A DNA stretch of 34,840 nt from the NCBI GenBank assembly GCA_003577005.1, contig QEUW01000033.1, positions 9,006-43,845 on the forward strand. The letters are read 5' to 3'. The position numbers and the translations under genes are program-made. Below, piece after piece: positions 16,450 through 23,585 of the stretch. The DNA comes from Chloroflexota bacterium. GTDB lineage: Bacteria > Chloroflexota > Anaerolineae > Caldilineales > Caldilineaceae. The notes under the pieces were generated by a model. The model searched no databases. It saw only the letters and a list, made by a program, of their open reading frames with translations, and had not been told where the DNA came from. Numbering within the stretch: the stretch's first letter is position 1; each line of letters opens with the position of its first letter.

Positions 16450-17013
16450 ATGCAAGACATCCACTTACGGGTCTGTAGCATCTTTCTGGCCGGTGTGATC
16501 ATGGCACTGCTCTCTGCCCTGGCGCAACCGGTGCGAGCCCACGGCGAGGATCGGATGCTACAAGGGGCCAACATCGCAGCCGGAGAGTTCCTGTTGACCG
16601 TGTGGACCGCGCCTGCCCGCCTCCGCACCGGCGAGATTCATATCGAAACGACTGTATTCGACCGCAATGGGAACCCGGATGAGCAGTGCGTGGTCCAGGT
16701 TGCCCTTACTCCGCTGGATCGAACCGGTCCGCCGCTCACTGCCCTATCATTTCCTGTGGCGGGAGCAGAGGCGGGTCTGCGTGAAGCGGCGTTCACTGTA
16801 ACCGAGCCGGGACGCTACCGGGTGGAGACAACGATCTTCGACAATACAGGGGCGGCCGGACTGGCAGCTTTCGAGGTGGAGATTACCCCCGTCCCCCGCC
16901 TCATCCAGGCTGGCATCTATCTGTTGCTGGGCGCATCGATCCTCGCCGGGGTGTGGATGCTTCGGAACGGTATAGACGTGTGGTTTGGCCGCACACAGAC
17001 GGCGGCCTCTTGA
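16450..17013 (+). CDS. exported Ig-like domain protein with C-terminal membrane anchor
   Basis: A 187-aa protein. The signal peptide (about 1-30) ends VRAHGED. The central part (about 35-150) is a beta-sandwich with FLLTVWTAPARLRTGEIHIE and a repeated VETTIFD / IETTVFD strand pattern, as in YtkA/CopC/FixH-like extracytoplasmic domains. A C-terminal helix (about 155-175) is followed by a short positively charged tail. AGGAGGT lies 9 bases before the ATG, a very strong ribosome site. The homology call is weak, but the topology is clear: exported and anchored, probably facing the same compartment as parts of the next protein. Confidence 0.7.
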   Translation: MQDIHLRVCSIFLAGVIMALLSALAQPVRAHGEDRMLQGANIAAGEFLLTVWTAPARLRTGEIHIETTVFDRNGNPDEQCVVQVALTPLDRTGPPLTALSFPVAGAEAGLREAAFTVTEPGRYRVETTIFDNTGAAGLAAFEVEITPVPRLIQAGIYLLLGASILAGVWMLRNGIDVWFGRTQTAAS

Positions 17014-17049
17014 TTACGTATGAAAGATTAAAACAGAAAGGAAAAAGTG

Positions 17050-17592
17050 ATGTTATCCGCAACAAGCTATCCAAGTGGCAGTTTTGGCTGGCTCAAACCG
17101 CTCAAAGGGCCGCTGCATCAGCGGGCGCTCTGGCTCTTTATGGTTATCGTTTTAGGGCATTGGCTGGAGCACCTGACCCAGGTATATCAGATCTATGTAC
17201 TGGGTTGGCTACCCAAAACGGCCGGCGGCGTCCTGGGTCTTTGGTTTCCGTGGCTAAACAGTTCGGAGGTGCTGCACTTTACTTACAACCTGTTGCTTTG
17301 GAGCGGCATCCTGTTGCTGCAACCGGGCTTCCGCGGTACGGCCCGGCGCTGGTGGAACGGGGCGCTGTTGGCCCAGAGCTGGCACTTCTTTGAACATATC
17401 TTGCTCCAGGTGCAGTGGCTGACGGGAATCTATCTCTTTGGCGCAGCCAAGCAGATGGGCATCGGCGAACTCTGGTTTCCGCGGCCCGAACTGCACTTCG
17501 TCTACAACCTGATCGTCTTTGTGCCAATGCTCATCGGTGTGATTGCCTACTTTCGCCCACCTGCCGGCCACAACCTGCAACGTATAGTTTAA
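17050..17592 (+). CDS. polytopic membrane protein with duplicated HxxEH / HFxYN motifs
   Basis: A 180-aa integral membrane protein of no family I recognise. It has two similar halves. The first holds H37-W-L-E40-H41, then LGLWFP and E73-V-L-H76-F-T-Y79-N80. The second holds H112-F-F-E115-H116, then ELWFP and E147-L-H149-F-V-Y-N153. Corresponding histidines are 73-75 residues apart, so this is an internal duplication. Conserved His/Glu in or near membrane helices suggest a metal site (di-iron or haem), as in membrane oxygenases or cytochromes; this is inference. GTG 17047 is an alternative start, and AAAGGA lies upstream. The gene is 36 bases after the Ig-like gene. Confidence 0.72.
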   Translation: MLSATSYPSGSFGWLKPLKGPLHQRALWLFMVIVLGHWLEHLTQVYQIYVLGWLPKTAGGVLGLWFPWLNSSEVLHFTYNLLLWSGILLLQPGFRGTARRWWNGALLAQSWHFFEHILLQVQWLTGIYLFGAAKQMGIGELWFPRPELHFVYNLIVFVPMLIGVIAYFRPPAGHNLQRIV

Positions 17593-17719
17593 CCAGTCGT
17601 GACTGGCAGAAACCACCCCGGTTCTCGTCGCCGTCACCGTCTACTGCGGAGGAGCCATCAGCGCCCTACCAGGTTTGCTCGATACAGCGTATCAATATTG
17701 ACCAAAGGAGAATACGATC

Positions 17720-18115
17720 ATGATTGCAACCCAAAGTACACGTACAGATGTCGAGCGCGATATTCGCGAAACGTTGGGCATCGTGCCTGGCTTCTTCAAG
17801 CGCATTCCCGCCGAAGTACTTGAGCACGAATGGTCTTTGTTCAAACACTTTGAACTCAGCGAGACACATATCCCGCTAAAGTATAAGCAATTGCTGGCGC
17901 TGGCCGTCCACGCCGAGACAAAGTGTCGCTACTGCACGCTCTTCCACACCGAGCTTGCCAAACTCTTTGGGGCCAGCGACGAGGAAATCCAGGAAGCCGT
18001 GCATTTCGCCAAGCACACGGTCAGTTGGAGCGTCTATCTTAATGGCATCCGCTACGACCTAGACCAGTTCGAGCGCGAGCTAAAACAGGTCATCGACCAT
18101 GCGCGGAGGCAGTAG
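17720..18115 (+). CDS. AhpD-like carboxymuconolactone decarboxylase family protein
   Basis: A 131-aa helical protein of the CMD/AhpD family. The redox motif E66-T-K-C69-R-Y-C72-x3-H76 matches the AhpD active site (Glu, CxxC, His), so a thiol-based peroxidase or peroxidase-reductase role is likely. AAAGGAG lies about 9 bases before the ATG. The 127-base gap after 17592 has no gene. The presence of a thiol peroxidase in this operon fits chemistry that produces peroxides or oxygenated products, which is inference. Confidence 0.88.
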   Translation: MIATQSTRTDVERDIRETLGIVPGFFKRIPAEVLEHEWSLFKHFELSETHIPLKYKQLLALAVHAETKCRYCTLFHTELAKLFGASDEEIQEAVHFAKHTVSWSVYLNGIRYDLDQFERELKQVIDHARRQ

Positions 18116-18117
18116 CA

Positions 18118-18345
18118 ATGCAGATCCAGCAAATTCGCCCTACCCTACTGCAACTCACGGTTCACAGTTTTGAACTGGCGACGCTGGTAGCCGCTGCGCG
18201 TTGGGTGGCCGGGGGATGCGAAGGGGAACTCCCGCCGGAGGCTGTCGAACAGATGAGACAGGTGCTCGCCCGCTACGACGAGGCGTGGCAGCAACATCAA
18301 GAGGCGCCAGTTGTTGGCGCCGGGCGAAATCACGCACCGGCGTAA
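18118..18345 (+). CDS. small hypothetical protein, last gene of the operon
   Basis: A 75-aa protein starting 3 bases after the AhpD-like stop. It is mostly helical, with FELATLVAAARWVAGGCEGE in the middle and an acidic second half (VEQMRQVLARYDEAWQQHQ). There are no membrane helix, signal peptide or recognisable motif apart from one cysteine. The tight spacing and the absence of competing frames support a real gene. It is followed by a perfect hairpin at 18362-18402. Confidence 0.6.
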   Translation: MQIQQIRPTLLQLTVHSFELATLVAAARWVAGGCEGELPPEAVEQMRQVLARYDEAWQQHQEAPVVGAGRNHAPA

Positions 18346-18361
18346 CCCTTTGCTGTCGCCA

Positions 18362-18402
18362 GCATAGCTCTGTCAGACTTCAGAAGCCTGACAGAGCTAT
18401 GC
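18362..18402 (+). terminator. 15-bp perfect hairpin ending the methyltransferase operon
   Basis: GCATAGCTCTGTCAG (18362-18376) and its exact complement (18388-18402) flank an 11-base loop, 17 bases after the last stop. No T-tract follows. It lies in the convergent gap facing the SARP-type gene, so it may act on both strands. Confidence 0.6.
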
Positions 18403-18411
18403 CAGTAGCTG

Positions 18412-18556
18412 AGAAGCTGTTTGAACAGGGGGTGACAACCGGTGCGATGCACCCGCAGGGTGCGTGGCGCCTTTCCACGAAGCCAGCCTCCCAGGTGCAT
18501 CGCACGCTTTGCGCGCAACGCACCAACGCGGCAATTCCCCTCTTCAAACAGCTTCT
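18412..18556. repeat. nested inverted-repeat element with pseudoknot-like topology, copy 2
   Basis: Outer arms of 20 bp (18412-18431 and 18537-18556) match at 19 of 20 positions. Inside, arm A (18442-18453) pairs perfectly with A' (18494-18505), and arm B (18459-18470) pairs 11 of 12 with B' (18513-18524). The order A-B-A'-B' is that of a pseudoknot or of two exclusive folds. The right half is related to 11440-11496. It fills the gap between convergent genes. It could be a MITE or a structured RNA; no protein frame is credible here. Confidence 0.6.
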
Positions 18557-18605
18557 GCGATTTGGGAAACAGTGCATCGAAGACACCCTCAGAGGTCTGA
18601 GACGA

Positions 18606-21600
18606 TCAATTTGTGCTGGTACCCTGTAGAATTTCCACCACAACCATATCCGACGTTTTCTGCTTCCCTCGTTCGCTGGCCGCCGCAACGATGTCTGGCG
18701 GCAGAGTGTCTGCCAGTTCCGCCTGCACCTTTTGGGCGCGATCCCGAATCGGCTGCCAGATTGTGGGTTGGTGGACCACCCAGGCCAGCAATTCCAGCGC
18801 CTGCACCTGTTTTTGTATCTGCTCTGCCTCCGAGAGGCCGGCGCTTCTGCTCTCTTGGACCAACACCCTGGCTAACAAATAGAGTGCCACAGCTGCGTGG
18901 TCCCATATCTGGGCCCCTATCGAAATCCGCAAGGAGCGGAGCAGATAGCGGCGGCTTGCCGCCAGGTCATCGAGGCCACAAGTCGCCGCCCCCAGACCGT
19001 TTAAGTTGTAGCAAATCAGATTGTGGTGGCCAAGCGCTTCCATGATGGCCAATCCTTCCTGCGCCGAGCGGAGAGCTGCTTCGTACTCTCCCCGTTCACT
19101 GGCGGCAAGCGCATAGTCACCCAGGGCCATGGCCAGATGATTGCTGTGGCCGATACGCCGGAAAATAGTGGCCGCCTCTTCGTAGAGCGCCAAAGCGTCC
19201 GCGAGACGTTCCCCCCCTTCGCAGTAGGCGACCCAACCCAAAAATTGAATGGCCAGCCCAATGCCAAACGGATTGCCAATCGACTCAGACAGGGCCAGGC
19301 TTTCGCGATAGTATTGTTCGGACTCGGTATACCTGCCGAGACAGTTTGTCGCCCAGGCCAGAGACGCTATTACTGCGGCGGTGAGATCAGGGCGCTCGAG
19401 TTGTCGGCAAAGCGCCAGGGCTTCGCGGGCAAAGCGCTCGCCCTCGGCAAAAGCGCCAAAAGAGGAGGCAACATCTGCCAGGCCGAGCAATGCCTCCGCC
19501 ATCTGGTTCTGGTCACCGCTCTGGCGCGCAAACGCAAGGCTCTGCTGGAGCGCTCCCTCGGCGGCTGTGCGGTTGCCACGCCAACGGGACGCTAGCCCAG
19601 AGTGAATGTGGACAAAGGCCAGCTCGCGAGGGTCGGCGCTCTGGCCCAGCACAGCCTCAAAGTAGGAATCCGCGGTTTCCAGGTCGCCTTGGGAAACGCA
19701 GAAAGCGCCAAGCCGCGCTATCAAACGCTGTCTCAGCCGGGTGAGGGCCAGCGTCTCGTTCCCCGCGACCAGGTTATCAAGTTGACGCAGCGCGTGAGAG
19801 AATGCTTCTCGCCCTTCCGCATAGCGGCTACGCAGCACAAAGAATAGATAGAGACCTTGCAACGCTTGGCCCATCGAGTCGAAGTCATGCTGATTTGCGG
19901 GGTTGGCCCAGGCAACCTGGATATTATCGATCTCTGCGGCGATCCCATCCACCGCCGCTGGCTGCTCTGGCCCGAGTAGCGCTGGCTCACGGTGCGCCAC
20001 CAGTTCGAGATAGTAGGCAGCGTGCCGGCCCCGGGTCGTGTCCTCGTGTGTTGTGTCGCCGGCCAGCTGTTCGGCGGCAAACTGGCGTAGCAGTTCGTGC
20101 ATCTGGTAACGACCGTCCGGCGTGCGGTAGACCCATGCTGTATCGACCAAATCGGCCAGCGTGAGCAAGTTTGCGCCGGCCACGGCTGCCGCCGCCTCAT
20201 TCAAAAATCCCCCGCGGAAAACCGAGAGCCGTTTGAGCGCCTCTTGTGCCTCTGTATTGAGTATCCGCCATGATTGCTCCAGAACCACACGCATATTGCG
20301 ATGACGCTCTGGCACATTTTGATGGCGGGCCACGAGAATATCGACCCCGCGCTCGATCTCCCGCGCAATCTGCGCACATGAGAGCACCTTGAGCCACGAG
20401 GCGGCCAGCACGATCCCCAAGGGCATCCCATCCACGAGCCGGCAGATACGGACGATCTGTTCTTGATGGGCTTCGGGTTGAAAATCCACCGCAGTGCGGC
20501 GCGCAGTCTGGATAAACAACTGCACCGCATCATAGGTAGCAATCTTCTCTGCCGTAGGCGCGCTGGTTACGCCGGGGGTATGTACGCTGGCAACAGGCGG
20601 CAAGCGCATCCCGGTCAGTGGGTGAAACCATTCTTCCGCCAGCTTTAACGCCTCACGCGATGTCACCAGCACCTTCAGTTCCGGCGCGCCGGCCAGCAGT
20701 TCCACCACCAGGGACGCACCCGTAAGCAGGTGTTCAAAGTTATCCAACACCAGCAGCATCTGCTTCTCGCGCAAAAAGCCTAGCAATTGCTCTTGGGGGG
20801 GCGCGCCGCTGTAAAACCGAAAGCCCATGGCATCGGCAACGGCCGGCACGATGCCACTGGGCGCGGCGACCGGCTGAAGCGCTACGAAAAAGACTCCATC
20901 TTTGAATTTTGGGTTGTCCTGCGATATGTCTGTTCGATCAAAAGTCGCGCCTTGCGTGCCCCCACCAAAACCCGAAATTTGTTGTGCTACCTCGATGGCC
21001 AGCCGGGTCTTGCCGATGCCGCCCGGCCCGACGAGCGTCAACAGACGGCAGTCGGGGTCGTTCAGACGCTGGAGGAGTTCGGCCAATTCCTGCTGTCTGC
21101 CGACAAAGGGCGTTGTCTGGGCAGGGAGGGGATAGGGAACGGGGAGGGAGGGGGTAGGGAGTGGGGAATGGTGACGCTCATTCCCTCCTCCCCCCCCATT
21201 CCCCATTCCCTGATTTGGCTGAAAGCGACGGGTGCGGATCGCCTCGTAGAGCGCTGTGGTTTCGGCGGATGGCGGCGCGTCCAGTTCTTGCGCCAGAACG
21301 CGGGCGCACTCCTCGTACTGGCGAAGCGCTGCGCTTCCCTGCCCGGCCTGAGCGTAGAGTTGCATCAGCCGGCGATGGGCCGCCTCTTCCAGCGGGTCGA
21401 GCGCCAGCCAGCGGCGAGCATAGCGGAGCGCCTCCTCCCACTTCCCCTCTGCCTCGTAAGCGAGGATCAGTTGCCCCAATAACATGGCAAAGGAGCGGCG
21501 TAGCTCCTCGCGCTGAAAGAACTGCCATTCGTCGAATTCGGGGCAGTCGGGGAGCGAAAACCCGGCCATGAAATCGGCAGTGTAGAGATCAGCCGCTTCC

Positions 21601-21983
21601 ACCAGGGGCGCCAGGCGAGACGCAGACAAATACGGCTGGCCTGGGTCCGGGGGCGGCGCTTCGGCCAGACAGCGCTGGAACTGGTCGATGTCCAGCCAGA
21701 TTGGGGCGTCGGCACGCAGTGCAACTCGGTCCGCCACCGCCTCCAACAGTTGCTCGCCGAGCAATTGCCCTAAGTCGTGGAGCGTGCGGCGCAAGTTGGC
21801 GCGCGCCGTTTGCTGGCCCTTATCACCCCAGAAGAGCGAAGCCAGCAGATCACGGCTGTGCGATTGGCGCGTCACTGCAATATAGACCAACAGCGCCAGT
21901 GCCTTGCGCAGCTTGAGTTCCACCGGCTGTCCGTTGCGCTCTACACGTGGCGAGCCAAACAGATACAATCTGAGTTGCATCAT
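18606..21983 (-). CDS. SARP/AfsR-type transcriptional regulator (BTAD, NB-ARC, TPR)
   Basis: A 1125-aa regulator. An N-terminal OmpR-like winged helix (about 1-95: LRLYLFGSPRVERNGQPVEL, LRKALALLVYIAV) is followed by a bacterial transcriptional activator domain (about 100-250). A low-complexity G/N then P/S-rich linker at 257-286 is encoded by heptad repeats. The NB-ARC ATPase has Walker A GPGGIGKTRLA (K325) and Walker B MLLVLDNFEHLL. The C-terminal part (about 680-1080) is TPR-like helical repeats. AfsR-type proteins sense a signal through the ATPase/TPR part and activate promoters with about 11-bp-spaced repeats. GGGAGG lies just before two consecutive ATGs. It is convergent with the operon it may control. 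Confidence 0.9.
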   Translation of the reverse strand: MMQLRLYLFGSPRVERNGQPVELKLRKALALLVYIAVTRQSHSRDLLASLFWGDKGQQTARANLRRTLHDLGQLLGEQLLEAVADRVALRADAPIWLDIDQFQRCLAEAPPPDPGQPYLSASRLAPLVEAADLYTADFMAGFSLPDCPEFDEWQFFQREELRRSFAMLLGQLILAYEAEGKWEEALRYARRWLALDPLEEAAHRRLMQLYAQAGQGSAALRQYEECARVLAQELDAPPSAETTALYEAIRTRRFQPNQGMGNGGGGGNERHHSPLPTPSLPVPYPLPAQTTPFVGRQQELAELLQRLNDPDCRLLTLVGPGGIGKTRLAIEVAQQISGFGGGTQGATFDRTDISQDNPKFKDGVFFVALQPVAAPSGIVPAVADAMGFRFYSGAPPQEQLLGFLREKQMLLVLDNFEHLLTGASLVVELLAGAPELKVLVTSREALKLAEEWFHPLTGMRLPPVASVHTPGVTSAPTAEKIATYDAVQLFIQTARRTAVDFQPEAHQEQIVRICRLVDGMPLGIVLAASWLKVLSCAQIAREIERGVDILVARHQNVPERHRNMRVVLEQSWRILNTEAQEALKRLSVFRGGFLNEAAAAVAGANLLTLADLVDTAWVYRTPDGRYQMHELLRQFAAEQLAGDTTHEDTTRGRHAAYYLELVAHREPALLGPEQPAAVDGIAAEIDNIQVAWANPANQHDFDSMGQALQGLYLFFVLRSRYAEGREAFSHALRQLDNLVAGNETLALTRLRQRLIARLGAFCVSQGDLETADSYFEAVLGQSADPRELAFVHIHSGLASRWRGNRTAAEGALQQSLAFARQSGDQNQMAEALLGLADVASSFGAFAEGERFAREALALCRQLERPDLTAAVIASLAWATNCLGRYTESEQYYRESLALSESIGNPFGIGLAIQFLGWVAYCEGGERLADALALYEEAATIFRRIGHSNHLAMALGDYALAASERGEYEAALRSAQEGLAIMEALGHHNLICYNLNGLGAATCGLDDLAASRRYLLRSLRISIGAQIWDHAAVALYLLARVLVQESRSAGLSEAEQIQKQVQALELLAWVVHQPTIWQPIRDRAQKVQAELADTLPPDIVAAASERGKQKTSDMVVVEILQGTSTN
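21122..21211. repeat. fold-back G-rich heptad repeat in the linker of the SARP gene
   Basis: The left arm (21122-21171) is a run of G-rich heptads such as GGGAGTG and GGGAATG. The right arm (21179-21211) gives CATTCCC units in the opposite sense. They encode the NQGMGNGGGGGNE and HHSPLPTPSLPVPYPLPAQ linker. Eight or more G-tracts on the plus strand could form a G-quadruplex. Confidence 0.75.
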
Positions 21984-22275
21984 GGGCCTCCCTTGACCAA
22001 TGTGGGCGCCAGGATCGATGGGCTAATCGTACTAAACTCTGGCGGGCAACTCAAATTGGGCGAACCTCCATGCTAAACCGGATTATCGTACGGGAGGAAC
22101 CCATGCCGGGAGGCCAGAGCCAGCAATTTCCAATTTGACAGCAACTCTCCAGCTTACTATACTCCACTCATCGCACGCTGCCCCCGCTCGATCGCCTGTC
22201 ACCACACGCAGTGCGGGGTGGGGGGCGATCATTTATCTGTCAATAATGCCCCACCTCCAGTGTGAAGGAGCCTGC

Positions 22276-22569
22276 ATGTCCCTTTCAACCGCACGCGTTG
22301 GCCTCGCGCGCCACGGAGATGACCGCCGCCGCAATGTCTTCCGTGCCCTCGACCTGGTGCGGGCGGATGTAACGCCCAAGCTACGCCGGCAGGTCCTGAT
22401 CAAACCAAACTTTCTCTCCAGCACAAATCAACTTGCCTCCAGCCATGTCGATGCCGTGCGTGGTATGCTCGATTTCTTGCTCACGGCTCCGCAACCGCCC
22501 GATGAGGTGGTCATTGCCGAGGGAGCCAACGAAGCATTTCCGGATGAATGCCCGGCTGTTGGCCGTTGA
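22276..22569 (+). pseudogene. truncated DUF362 protein (N-terminal third only)
   Basis: A 97-aa frame with GAAGGAG about 6 bases before the ATG. RVGLARHGDDRRRNVFRALD, then RQVLIKPNFLS, SSHVDAVRGMLDFLL and DEVVIAEGANEAF follow the N-terminal part of DUF362 proteins, which usually exceed 250 residues. After EAF the sequence departs (PDECPAVGR) and stops. No continuation of the domain was seen in the following 50 bases, which instead hold a heptad array. The gene looks cut off, with repeat sequence at the breakpoint. It could still make a short protein. Confidence 0.65.
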
Positions 22570-22585
22570 CGGTGGCCGGGCGCTT

Positions 22586-22613
22586 ACTCACAATCTATCA
22601 TTCACAATTTGGA
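22586..22613 (+). repeat. short heptad array at the DUF362 breakpoint
   Basis: Four consecutive 7-mers, ACTCACA, ATCTATC, ATTCACA and ATTTGGA, fit the RTTC-type heptad pattern seen elsewhere. They lie between the truncated DUF362 gene and the dioxygenase start, and GGA at the end may serve as that gene's weak ribosome site. No opposing arm was found. Confidence 0.45.
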
Positions 22614-22623
22614 AAATGACCTC

Positions 22624-23460
22624 ATGTGCGCAACCACACCCTGGCTCCCTGCCGAACCCGATCTTCCGTCTGTCCTGTCCCACTATCCCAACCCTGTCCA
22701 CGCCCTGGCTAACGCTGAAATACCGGCCATTGTCCTGCGCCAGGTTTATGACCCGGCCCAGTGCGCCGGGTTGATCCGCCGTTTTATGCGCTGGGGACTC
22801 ATGCGCGACCCGATTGCGCTCAACGCCGCCGACCAGCGCAAACGCATCGACATCGGCACAAGTCTGGGCAATCGCGGGCACGACAAAGCAGCCTTTCTTG
22901 ACCACGCCGAGGGGACGCATGAATTCTTCCCCCACCTTTTCGCCGGCTTCACCGACCCGGTGCAGACGCTCTACAACGCCCTGCAGGCCCTGTCACCCGG
23001 CAAGGAGGTAAAGACCGCCCGCGAACTCGATGGCCGGCTCTACGGCCCCGCTATCTTTCGCATCCATTACGAAAGCCACAGCTATCCACCCCACATCGAC
23101 AGCGTGAAACTGCGCGAGCGGCGCACCGACTATGCGGTCTACCGCTTCGAGCATCAGTTTGCCGGCATCCTCTGTTTTCAGAACGCAAAACACGGCGAAC
23201 GGAGCGCCCAGACGATCATCCACCGCTGTCTGTGGACGCCGGAGATCCAGCCGCACATTGCTAATAATACATTCCACACCTATGCCGAGGAGAACGAGAT
23301 CGAGCCCTATCGCGTCGAACTGGCGCCGGGGGATCTCTATTTCTTCAACACCCGCTGCATCCACGAAATCCCGCCGCTGGATGGCACTGACCCGCGCATT
23401 GTCCTGGCTGTCTTCATTGGCTATTCGGCGGATGATGATGAAATTTTTGTCTGGGCCTAG
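22624..23460 (+). CDS. 2-oxoglutarate/Fe(II)-dependent dioxygenase
   Basis: A 278-aa cytoplasmic oxygenase with the double-stranded beta-helix pattern. Fe ligands H157-I-D159 (YPPHIDSVK) and H247 (RCIHEIP), and a 2OG-binding R258 in DPRIVLAVF. LAPGDLYFFNTR before the distal His is typical of prolyl-4-hydroxylase/phytanoyl-type 2OG oxygenases. It would couple decarboxylation of 2-oxoglutarate to hydroxylation of an unknown substrate. ATG 22624 is chosen over an in-frame TTG at 22609; the ribosome site is weak (GGAAAATGA). It is followed by a hairpin and the aldo/keto reductase. Confidence 0.85.
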   Translation: MCATTPWLPAEPDLPSVLSHYPNPVHALANAEIPAIVLRQVYDPAQCAGLIRRFMRWGLMRDPIALNAADQRKRIDIGTSLGNRGHDKAAFLDHAEGTHEFFPHLFAGFTDPVQTLYNALQALSPGKEVKTARELDGRLYGPAIFRIHYESHSYPPHIDSVKLRERRTDYAVYRFEHQFAGILCFQNAKHGERSAQTIIHRCLWTPEIQPHIANNTFHTYAEENEIEPYRVELAPGDLYFFNTRCIHEIPPLDGTDPRIVLAVFIGYSADDDEIFVWA

Positions 23461-23469
23461 TCCTGACCG

Positions 23470-23505
23470 GCGCAGAGTTCGTACGCCCACGTGCGAACTC
23501 CGCGC
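23470..23505 (+). terminator. hairpin after the dioxygenase gene
   Basis: Arms 23470-23484 and 23491-23505 match at 13 of 15 positions around a 6-base loop, 9 bases after the stop. There is no T-tract. A second small perfect hairpin (GCACAACC at 23544-23551 with GGTTGTGC at 23559-23566) lies in the leader of the next gene, 7 bases before its GAGGAA ribosome site. Confidence 0.5.
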
Positions 23506-23585
23506 CCTATCAGGTCATCTTGAGGAGCACCCCCTGCTCACTCGCACAACCAGGCTTTGGTTGTGCCCAAAAACGAGGAAATGAA

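Noticed and set aside
18201..18629. Plus-strand open frame of 142 codons over the convergent gap
   Set aside because: It runs across the nested inverted repeats and overlaps the small gene at 18118-18345; no domain features.
22135..22275. Upstream extension of the DUF362 frame to an ATG at 22135
   Set aside because: The extra 47 residues have no DUF362 similarity, and GAAGGAG lies just before the ATG at 22276.
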